Of a stretch of DNA of 64,000 nt, positions 42,801-54,700 are shown piece after piece. The translations under genes were made by a program, and so were the position numbers. Within the stretch, counting starts at the first letter, position 1, and every line of letters begins with the position of its first letter. The DNA is from Hymenopus coronatus. Lineage: Eukaryota; Arthropoda; Insecta; Mantodea; Hymenopodidae. The stretch covers positions 57,400,501 through 57,464,500 of the forward strand of contig CM060899.1 of the NCBI GenBank assembly GCA_030762935.1. Reading direction: 5' to 3'. The notes below the pieces were generated by a model. That model was not told the origin of the DNA. It was given only the letters and a program-made list of their open reading frames with translations, and did not search any database.

Positions 42801-43167
42801 AAAATGTTTACAATATATTACATTATGTTATGTTATCTTAATTGAAAATTGTATCCATAATTGTTGTTACAGCTAAGTTGCTGCCGTCACACTTTTGTTC
42901 AACCTTCTCGTCTCTCTCACACTCACAATGTGAATTTCTGTGCAATTTCAAAGGCAAACAAACAAAAATGTACGCTGTGTTATGTTAAATTACGTTGTCT
43001 AAATAGAAAAGCATATACATTATCATCGTTACAGTTATGCCCCTGCCGCTGCCGCCGCCACCACCACCACCTTGAACCATCCCACCCATACCATATATTT
43101 CTGCACTCCCCTTTCCGTCAATGGTTCAAAACATGAATTTCCACACAAATTCAAATTAAGTAAAACC

Positions 43168-43208
<41 letters not shown>

Positions 43209-46200
43209 GGTAATTAGCTTAAGTACCCATTATTTTGTTCAATGGCAAAACTTAAAACATTTGTTTAAACATTAAGTTATATCTTTTTTTAATATAGACA
43301 TGCGAAGTTCCAAAATTAAGTTCTGAAAAATGGGGGTCGTCTTGCATTCGAGGTCATCGTGTATTCACACAAATACAGTATTTACATTTGAATGCACATA
43401 CAAATCCAGCGATCATCATAAAATGTTAATTGAAAATTCTTAGTAAATAATCCTAAAAGTACAACATTTTTAGGTACTGTCATTGTCATGGAAAGAACAC
43501 ATTGTAGGACTACATTGATTCTCCATCCATTATTACTTCACCAGTAATACAAAGAAAAACAACAGGTTGCAACAGCTATGATTGGTTGCTAAATGTTTTA
43601 CTTCTCTTCTGCATCACAAAATAGTTCCTCTTAAGGGAACCAACCTGCGAAAATTGTCTTGAAAATGTTGATTTTTGGATTTTAGCACATTAATATACCA
43701 TGGTCCTTAGATTCATATCACCCTCCATGATGTAATGGTTACCATGCTAACTTCATATACCCAACGTCGCGTGTTCAAACCTGGCGGAGGATGATGAATT
43801 TTTTTTCGGGCGTAAAAATCCTTAGCATGGCTTCCTTTGGAAGGGAAGTAAAACCATTGGTCCCGTGTTGTAGATTTAGGCATGAAAAAGAACCTCAAGC
43901 CTGATAGAGAGGCCGCTGAGTTAAATTAATCGGTCTTTCACGCCAAGTATAGAATGGAACGCTGAGAGCCACAGCAGATAAAGGGAGTCCATAAATAAAA
44001 CTCCATTTCATTTTCATTTACTTAGATTCATATGCCAAAGTTATTTACAGTCACTTGCATTGTAAACATTTGTCATGTGACATTTTAAATATAAGTTTTA
44101 ATGGTAACAAATGACAATTTAAATATTAAAAGACGTGTTTCTCTAAATAATGTTCAAAAAAGCACCCTGCTGGGTTAATATTTCAACCAATTGGTTTGAT
44201 TTTTTTACCTTAATATCATAATTTAATTAATCTTCTAAGTAAGTAAAATTAACTGTGTATTTGTATTAACAAAATTAACTTATCACCAAAAATAATGAAA
44301 AAAGTATAAACAAATAGTTTATCATACCTTTTCCTATAGTAATATTTATTTAATTTGAAACTAATCCAATAATTTTTAAGGTGATATTCCTGAAATGTAA
44401 GTATAAAGTTTTGTTACAAAATATTTAAAACTGAACCACAAGGTGCTTTTCTGGTAGAGTAGTTAAAAAAAAAAATCTCAAAAACCACTTGATGCATTTG
44501 TCTCAAAATTTTAGAATTAGTTACATAGCTATGGAGGTATGTGGTAAAACAATGAACATAATTGCTTAAGAAACATTGAATTTGAAATTATCACAGGTTG
44601 ATCCCCTTAAATTACCAAGAGAGTATAGAACTATCATATTAAACTATTCAACATTGTCTAAATAATATAGTATGAATGATTAAAGAACAAAATTTACGAA
44701 TTCCAATCATTATTCCTTTATGTAACTATGTGCATGCATTTTGCAGTTCGACTATAACAGCTGCTTCTAGTCAGCAAGTAATGGCAGAGGTGTGCAGCAC
44801 TGGTGTAGTGAAACTTAGGCAAGCAAACCTCTAAAAAGTGCAGCGAAAACAATTATCTCTAATGCAAGTTTTGTGAAAAGCATCCTACCTTTGCATAAAA
44901 TAATATTCTCAGCTTAACAGCAGGATTTACTGGTATTTCCAAAAGCAGTATAAAGTGTCCAAAATTAGTCAAGGTGCAACATGTTGTGCAAGGCGCTTTA
45001 CAAGTTTCAGTGGAAAATGCAGTGTATGTGTACCATGCATTGTTCAGAAAGAGCAAAGTTGGGATTTGGAGGGAATGGTGGACATTGTTATTAACTCACT
45101 AAATTATCAATTTTTCTTTTCTTTACAATTAAAAGTTTAAATTCTAATTTATTAGGAATGGAACATAAAATAGCATATACAAATAAAAAATATAATTGAA
45201 TGTGGATTCTTTTTTGAAGACCTTTGTTTTATTTTACTCAATTCACCCTTCACCAACCATGATGAATCAGACAGTTTGAGTGCAATTCCAACAGATGGCT
45301 TGAATCTTGAAGCAGTGGAATCACTTCCATCTTAGCTCTTCTGGGTAAATCACTGCATTGTTGCAATACATTAAGGAAATAAGCAGTGAAAGTGAATGCT
45401 GAAATTTGCAAAAAACTGTGGAATAATATACATATGCAATTTTTCAGCAAACTTCCAAAACAGCTGGTATGTAAAATAAGAACTGAAGCGACGTATTAAT
45501 TCAAAATCTTCTCGGGCTTCTAACCAGGTAAAAACTTGGCGTGATACCAATGTTTCGAAGAAGATGCACTAATATGCAAAATAAAAACTGAAGCTTTTCT
45601 GGCGACATATTAATTCAAAATCTTCTCGGGCTTCTAACCAAAACTTGGCTTGATACAAACGTTTTGAAGAAGATGTACTAGTATGCAAAATAAGAACTGA
45701 AGCTTTCCTGGCAACGTATTAATTCAAAATGCTAGTATGCATTTTGTAATTTTATGGGAGAATTTTAAATTTTGTACTGAATAAAACTTGCCTACTTGTT
45801 TTGTTTTATTTACTACACATCATTTTCTGTGAACAGTGAAAATAGAAATCTATTTCTTTTCCTGTCAATTTATTGAAATGTAGGTTCACAGTTTTACATT
45901 TGTACAACAGACAAGCACAGCTTAGCACCACATGCATATACAAACATTCTGGTTGCTTACATCCCCAGTGAAGTAAGGACGGATAGGTAGATAATAGGTT
46001 AACTGATGCAATTAGAATTCTAAGACAAGTGAGTGGCAAAGAAATGTGAGATTTGTTTACTTTTGGATATGTTTACTCTACAATTTGTTTTAGAATACCA
46101 TTCTAAGGGAGTACAAATTTATATGCTATAGTTTTCAAACTCCAAGTAAACTAATTTCAAAGAATTTGATGTTCTCTGCCAGGCATATGTGTTTTAGAAA

Positions 46201-49200
46201 TGGTCTTCATTTATAATAACAAATTTTGTTTCACATAAAGGACTATCATTCATACAATACAGAACAGTTGAATCATTTGCAGCATCACAGATTTTGAGTA
46301 TTAATGGCATATTGCACAAAGGAGTGAATCTATACAAGTTACCTAATTTACTCAAAATATTACTAAAAAAAAGTTTCAAGGCTAAGGTATATAAATTATT
46401 ATCAGAATACATATATTATAACATTAATGAATTCATAAAATTAAGACAGTAACCCATCGTATTAGTCTGCATTTTGTTGTCTTTTTTGTCTACAGTTTTT
46501 GTAAATTTATGTTATGTAAAAAATGTATCTGTTTCATTTGCTTTGGACAAAACCATAACCTGTACATTTTACAAATCACCACCACCACTAAATTCCCCAT
46601 TTAAAGCCATACCTTGTGGTTGCTCCCTGTGCTGTTTGAAGGTTAGTAGTGGCTCTTACAATTGGAGTTGCTACAGCCGATCTTGGAGCACTGATATTTG
46701 CAACAGCTGCAATGCCTATGGGCAATAAATGTCATAATTTAAGGAGAGAGTAATAAAAATAAATAAATAAATAAAAAAAAAAAAATTAATATAACCTTTC
46801 TTGGTCATTTTTGACACACAATTTATCGCCCTATCTTATAAATATCCTAAAGCATTTAAAAGCTTCTTATGTATTTCATTTGCACAACTTTATCTAAAAT
46901 AAGAACTGAAGCTTTCCTGGTGACGTGTTAATTCAAAATCTTCTCGGGCTTCTAGCCAGGTAAAAACTTGGCTTGACACCAACGTTTCGAAGAAGTGCAT
47001 CTTCCTCGTCTTCAGGGTGAACTGATGGTTTGAGCTTGCGGAGACTGGTATTTATAAGAGCTGGGATGAAGCTAACATCTGATTGGTTCGCGTGATATTA
47101 TGGCCTGGTATTTAAGATGACTGAGACATGGGCACGGACTTCGTAGAAAACTATTTATAGCAGTTATTCGGCAAATGTTTTGTGTTTGAGCACGCACCTG
47201 CTAGAAAATAAGTCTTGGAAGACTGCAGGTAGAGGATTAGGTATTAAGGCTCTTTAACATTGGTGTCCATGCTGAACTTAATTGTAGGCCAGAATCGCGA
47301 TTTAGATTATTTGTTTCAGATGAGATGGCTAAAGCTTCTTTTACTCTCCTCTCCCAGTAGTTCGAACACTTTGCCACTATCTTGGTGTTGGTAAAGTTTA
47401 AGCCTTAATACCTAATCCTCTACCTGCAGTCTTCCAAGAGTTATTTTCTAGCAGGTGCGTACTCAAACACAAAACATTAGCCGAATAACTGCTATAAATA
47501 GTTTTCTACGAAGTCCGTGCCCATGTCTCAGTCATCTTAAATACCAGGCCATAATATCACGCGAACCAATCAGATGTTAGCTTCATCCCAGCTCTTATAA
47601 ATACCAGTCTCCGCAAGCTCAAACCATCAGTTCACCCTGAAGACGAGGAAGATGCACTTCTTCGAAACGTTGGTGTCAAGCCAAGTTTTTACCTGGCTAG
47701 AAGCCCGAGAAGATTTTGAATTAACTTTATCTATCTATTCTGCACACAAACTATTATTACAAAAGATTAGCAGTCTTTCTACTTCATGCTAAATGAGATA
47801 AACATTATCAGAAATTGTCTTATTATTTATTTCCTTGTGAGTACATGGGCAATAAGGGAATACACTAGGCTAAAGCGATAGTCAAATCCCTTAAAAGTGG
47901 TTGCCATTTCAAAAATGTTGCACAACATTTCCTTCCTAAAAAAAATGGGAACTTTAAATATACTAATTCCATTCATAGTAAAAACAAATGTCAATAAATT
48001 GACCGACCATGCCCACTAAATGCAGCCCCTAGGTAAATACTATATAAAAATCCTTAGAATATCAAGATAAAAATTGAAGTATTTTACTTAGAAAATTCTC
48101 TAGTATTATTACATACACAAAAAAAAACAACAAAAAAATATATTTTTACTCACATTTGCCTTACCGGATCTCCTTAAGCTATCATCACAGCTAACGTACT
48201 ACTGTGTCAAGAAAGTTCTGGGAATTTGTCAATAAAACACAAAAAATGAATTATTCATCCAATTTTATTTTATTGCCTTCAAAGTAGCCCCCTTCTAAAA
48301 TTATACATTTATGGCAACGAATAATCCAAGCATAAAAACATTTTTTTGTAGGCATTTTTAAAAATCGATGTCAATTGTCGCCGCAAATTTCCCTTTATGT
48401 CATCTATCGACTGAAAAGGGGTGCCTCGAAGTGGTAACTTGAGTTTTGGAAAGAGAAAGATATCAGAAGGAGCCAGATCAGGTGAATATGGTGGTTGTTC
48501 GATGCAATTTGTTCAGTTTTTGGCCAGAAATTCGTTGACAATAATAGCCTTGTGAGCTGGTGCATTATTGTGGTGCAGAATCCATGAGTTGTCGTTCCAC
48601 AAATCTGCCCTTTTTTGCCGTATTTGTTCTCTCAAATGCTGCATAACGCTCAGATAATAGTTTTTATTTACCATCTGACCTTCTGGCAAGAACTCAGAGT
48701 GCACGACACCGCAATAATAAAAAAAAAAAACTGTCAACTTGACCTTCAGTTTTGATCGAGTTTGATGTGCCCTTTTAGGTTTCGGTTCAGTTGGAAGGCA
48801 CCATTCGGAAGCTTGTTGACTGGTTTGAGTGTCAAACTCGTAAACCCACATTTCATCACCAGTTACAATGCATTTCATGAATGCGGGGTCGGAATTGGCT
48901 TGTTCTAGCATGTCTTCAGCAATCCTTATGCGATTAATTTTTTTGTAGAAAATTCAAGTCTTTCAGAACTAACAGAGCTGCAACGCATGTCATGTACAAA
49001 CAATTGGTTAAAATGGTACGATTTGATTCATGAGACATAGAAAGTTCAGCGGCAATCTCTCTCAGACCTAAATGTCGATTTTCAGACACCATTTTCTTCA
49101 CTTTAGCGATGTTCAGTTCAGTTGAAACCATTGATGGCCGACCAGAGCGAGGCAAATCTTCCACCACATCTCGACCACTTTTGAATGCACTGTACCACTC

Positions 49201-51721
49201 ATATGCACGTGTTTTTGATAAAGTTGATTCACCGTAAGCCCTCTGTAACATTTTCAGCGATTCGGCACACGAAATACCATTTGCAATGCAAAATTTGAGA
49301 CAGATTCTTTGTTCAATATTTGTATGCATTGTAAAATCGCAAATCACCTTTGAGATGAACTAACAAAATGGCATACTGTAAACAAACTAGATGACAGAAG
49401 ACGATCAAACTCTGCGTGGGTATAGAGGAAAGTTGTACCACCTTAGCGACAACAATAATTTCGAATCCCCTTTTAAACAGGATTTTTAAATGATCAATTC
49501 CCGGTACTTTCTTGACAGAATGTATACTTACCTCTGGGTACATGATATGTGGTTGACACAGGTGAAGATGCTGGTACAATAGTAGGTCTAGAAGTTAGAG
49601 TGGCACTGCTTTGAGTAACTGATGTACCTCTTGCTACACTCACTGGAACTGAAAAAATACAATTCTGTATTTCTCCACAAATAACATTCATTAATACTTG
49701 TATAAACCTAAAATACAGTGTCCAGACAGTTAAAGTATACTTAATGTACAATATTTTACTAATGAAGCATTAGAGATTAGCACAAAACATTTTACATTAT
49801 TTTAATTACTTTCTCTATACGTACTTTGTACATAGTGCATAGAGAAGGTATTGTAATGCACCCAAAAATTCAATACCAAGATTTCACCAGAAATACATGC
49901 TTTGGGTCCCCCTAAATCCAAAAAAAGCATTTTTGGAAAAAGGTCCATGTGTGTGTCTGTGGACAGCATAGCTCAAAAACAAAAAGAATGTTGAATACCA
50001 AACTTGGTATTTAAGTTTGGTATCTTCCAAGGATGAGACACAAGGATTTTCAAGAAAATCTCCCACTCCTAACTATCCTTTACATGGTTTTTTTTCTTCG
50101 AAAATTTTGATTTTCATAAAAATGGCTCTAATGATTTTGATTAAAATGTTGTATATTAAAGATATTTGCCTGGCAAATAATATCTATATCTTGAATTTTC
50201 TGGGAATAGCCTCTGAAGACTACTTTATTCTGGATGAATTTTATGCAATTTTGCATAACTGCTAAACCGTAAGAGGTGGACAAAAAATTACCACAAAAAA
50301 TGTAGAGTACATTAAAACCACAATTTATCTTATATAATGTTTTTCATGTAATTGATCGTTTTTGAGATATTAATTGTTTTTGGTTTCAGTTTTAAAAACA
50401 TATTTTTCTCATACAGGAATTTGTCAACCCCTGTCCATACAAACAAAGGAACTTCAGTCATATAGCAACCAGCGTTTGACTATCACTTTAACCTATGGTA
50501 CTCCCTTATTTTGCTTCTACTTACAAGGAAGCAAGTAATAAGACTATTTGTGCTAATTTTTTCTCGATAAGCATTAAGTAAATAGAAGCATAAGCTTTTT
50601 AACAATAATTTGTTGGAGAGATGTACATAAAGCCATGTGAATGGAACACATCAGATTTTTTATCCACACATCACGGCCTGTTGGGGTTGACCTTGGCCAC
50701 TTACTCCCCACACCCTCATATTACATTCTTAAATTCTGCAATCTTCCTCACTCTCCCCCTTTTCACATATTGTCAATTCCAAACGTCTCATCTCCTCTCC
50801 ATTTCCTTCTCACATTTCACAAAAATTCTCCTAAATCTCTTACCTGAGACCAATCTAAAAATATTTTATTTATTTTTTCAACACTATAATTTTTATGCCA
50901 TTTCTCTCTAATAAATCTTTTCCTCCATGCATTTGTTGCTTTATATGGCATCAGACTATGTATTTCATCTTCAATTTCTCCATATATTGGACTTATTTCT
51001 TTTATAACATTACCTCTGAGTCCATTAAGTTTCCACACCCCATGTCTAAACCATACTATTGCTTCCCTTTCCCTTTTATTACAAGTTTGTACGTACTTCT
51101 CTTTTTCTAATTCCATCTTTATCATTTTGTGAAGTACCAATGGTCTCAATTCACTACTCCTTGCCTCAGCTCTTGCTTATCAGTGTTCTCATATCTTTCT
51201 CTGGCAGTTTTCCAGAACTGTATTATTCCAAGCCTTTGCCCCCATGTATCAACTAATGCAACTCTCGCTAAGTGCTCGTTAATTTTACACATATGACTCA
51301 TTTTTTTTCCTTGGTAGTCTAAACAAACCATTGTAAAACCTAACTAACAACAGTTCTTCTGATAAGCCAAAATGTTGAAAACAATCTGATGTGTTCCATT
51401 TACATGACTTTCTCTACCTATACTGTAACCAACTATTCTTATAAAAATGTATCTATCTCATTCTAATCAAGATAAACATTAGCAGAAATTATCTTACTAC
51501 TTAGTTTCTTGTAAGGAGAGGGGAAATAAAGGAATACATCAGGCTGAAGCGATAGTCAAAGCTTTTAAAATCTGGTTGCTATGCAATTGAAATTAGATTC
51601 TCTTTGCATGGTCAAGAACAAAATAAAAGACAAATTCCTGCTTGAGAAACATTTAAGTATTTTAAAATTGAAACAAATAACAAGGAGTATCTTGAAAATG
51701 GTTAATTCCATACAAATATTA

Positions 51722-51757
<36 letters not shown>

Positions 51758-54700
51758 TATTGACCCAGTAAATCTTTTGTACAGTTGGCATTGGACACGT
51801 CATTTGTTACATAACATAAATAATATACATATATACATACCACTGCTTACAATGTGCTATTTATAATTTATCTAAATTATACAGACACTTATTAATGAAA
51901 TATTTTATCAGCTTATGTCTGAATTGTGCTTTCTGGGAGTTGACTAAATTTTTAGTGCTACTGGTAACCTATCGAATAAAATTGCCCCTCTTGTACCAAC
52001 ATCCCTTTCAGTGAAATTTTATTTGCATGTCTATAGAGACTGCAGTTATTTCTTGTATAATGGTTGTGCACTTGATTGTTTCTTATTAATAGTTGCTTAT
52101 CTGTTATATATAATATAGTTCTATAAACATTCAGAGAATAAATAGCTTATTGTTGATAAATGCAGCTCTACATGATTCCCCTGATTTCATCTTATGCATT
52201 ATTCTATGCTTTTCTTTTGCAAAATAAGAAATTTATTCATCTTAGTTTTAGCGACCCCCCCCATATTTCCACGCCACATGTTAGGTGAGGATAGATGCAT
52301 CCAAAGTATATTAACTTTAAAATTTGAACATCACCATCATTTTGAAAATACCTCAGTAAATTGCTAATACCACCACATATGTAGTTTACAGGTTCTGTCC
52401 ATTTTAAACAGTTGTCTACTTTAACGCCTAAAAATTTGTGTTAACATTTTGAATTACCATATTCTGAACCTGCAAACTGACATTGTTTAAATTTTTATTT
52501 GACCTACTGAACCCCATTATTGTTGCTTTTTGGACATTACATTTCAAGTTCAAAGTTTCAAAATAATTTAAAAGCGAAGATGTAGAGTGCTTTATATTTC
52601 CAAGGAGCTTGTCTGTTTTTTCTCAGTAGTATCATCAGCACAGGTAAGAATGGCAGTATTATTAGGGTGTATTATATCATTCACATATAATATACATAAT
52701 AATGGGCCCAACGCTGTGCCTTGTGGTAAATTCATTTGTGATAAGAAAACAGTAAGTTTAACCTGTTGTGGATTGTTTAGTTTATTTCTGTTTATGTACG
52801 CTATGCTGATGTTTTGATGGTCAGACTGCACGGCACTATATTCCAGCCTTCTCTGACCACTCTAAACCGTGCTATGCTACACAAGCAGCCTCCCCTAACA
52901 ACTGAATCTTTTGTCAGACAGGTAATACAATACTGGACATCAGAAATAAAGACCAGCTGTTTTGAGTGGTGCATAGTTTGGAGAAACTAACTTCAGAGGC
53001 AGTTGCAAGGTATGATGACAGTTTTGTACAATGCCTTCATTTTATGCCAAGACCACAGATCACATAAATACTCCACATAAAGTCTACTACACTGTAGAAT
53101 TTTCTGTTCCATAAACCACTATCGTTAGTAACATATATGTAATTACTAATCTTGTTATGTGTGTGGAAAGTGATGTTTATCTGTATGAAGACATTCTTAA
53201 TGCTGTCAGTTGAAATTATTGTCCACATGCATTAGTTTTTGCGTAATGTTCATAATGTCTCCTAGTCACACAGTAGGGTTTAAGTTTTAAAAGTTTAGTA
53301 GTTGCATGAACAGGCTTGGGAAAAATCCATTTGCTGTGCAATACAGCTGAGAAACACTTAGGTGAGCATAAGATTGCAGCACTAATTTCATCTAGCTTTT
53401 CCTATGTTAGAACATGTCATTTTCACTTCTTTGGTTTAGCATTTAGTGATCCCATTGTTCTAAATTTGACTATGAGGGTGTTCAACAAGTCCTTTGAAAA
53501 TCTAAGAAACTGCACTCGTAGCATCAAAACAATTGTATTTAGTAACTGTCATCTCTTACTAGATGAAAGTTAAAGTTTCACTTATATCCATCACATGATT
53601 TCATTGACATAGGCGATTGAATCAAAAATCTTGTGCTTATTTAGAAAGATGAGAAAAAGCGAGTTTCGTATGGTGCATAAACACTTCTATTTAAAAGGCT
53701 TAACATTGAAAGATATAAAAGCCGAGTTGGATGGCACATCTGCTCCTGCATTTGCAACAATTTACAACTGGATAAATGAATTTTAACATGGCTGTTCATC
53801 CACAAATGATGAACATTGTTCTGGATGTCCAGGAGAAGACTTTCTCCGAAATTATTGACAAAATCCAGAATATGGTTCTGAGTAATCAGTGAATCAAAGT
53901 CAACGAAATAGTAGAGGCCACAGACATATTACAAAGTTTAGTGTTCTTAATTTTACACCAAAAATTAGGTCTGACAAAGGTCTCAGCAAGGTGGGTGCCA
54001 CATTTGTTCCCGATAGAGAATAAACGCAATTGTGTGATCGCTTTGGAAGCTGATTTGGCACTTTTCCATTGCAATCCTGATGAGTTTGTGTCAATACATA
54101 ACTGTGGATGAAACCACAGCATGGTGTGGTACTATACAATGGTGTGTATATCTAATACATAGTATATCGAGTCTGACAGTATACATGAGACAAAAGTACA
54201 GTCGAAACAGTGGGTTTTTAAAGGTAAACCAGCTCCAAAGAAACCAAGGTGGTGAAATCCGCAGACAAGGTGATGGCCTCGGTTTTTTTAAGATGCACAT
54301 GGAATCATCTACAGCGATTATTTGCAGAAAGGAAGAACGCTAAATGGAGAGTACTGTGCATCGTTATTGCACCTGTTAAACAGAAAAATCAAGAAAAAAT
54401 GACCTCATCTGGCAAAGAAAAAAAAAATTCTCTTCCATTAAGACAATGTAAGGGTACACACATGCATAATTTTGATGACAAAAATTGTACAATTAAAGTT
54501 CAAATTACAACATCCACTGTATTTACCAGATTTGGCCGCCAGCGACTCTTTTTTTATTTCCAAACTTGACAAAAGTGTCTTAGCGGAAAACAATTCATGT
54601 CTAACGAAGAGGTCATCTCCCAAACAGATGCTTATTTTGAGGATCTTCCAAAATCCTACTTTTTGGAATGCTTAAAACAGTTTTAGAACTGCTGGGAAAA

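Larger units (their letters stand above)
46927..47724. mobile_element. Penelope-like element remnant with inverted pseudo-LTRs
   Basis: Two arms of about 325 bp (46927-47251 and 47401-47724) are inverted copies of each other and differ at only a handful of positions by eye. The 149-bp spacer encodes the last residues of a Penelope-like ORF on the minus strand, and its stop codon falls in the left arm. Terminal pseudo-LTRs in inverted arrangement are a known feature of Penelope-like retroelements. Each arm carries a hammerhead-like motif. The high arm identity suggests a recent insertion or recent gene conversion. Confidence 0.85.

Noticed and set aside
43717..43800. True tRNA gene at the head of SINE-A
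   Set aside because: Boxes A and B are present, but the stems are not complementary enough and the sequence continues into a dispersed SINE body with a target duplication.
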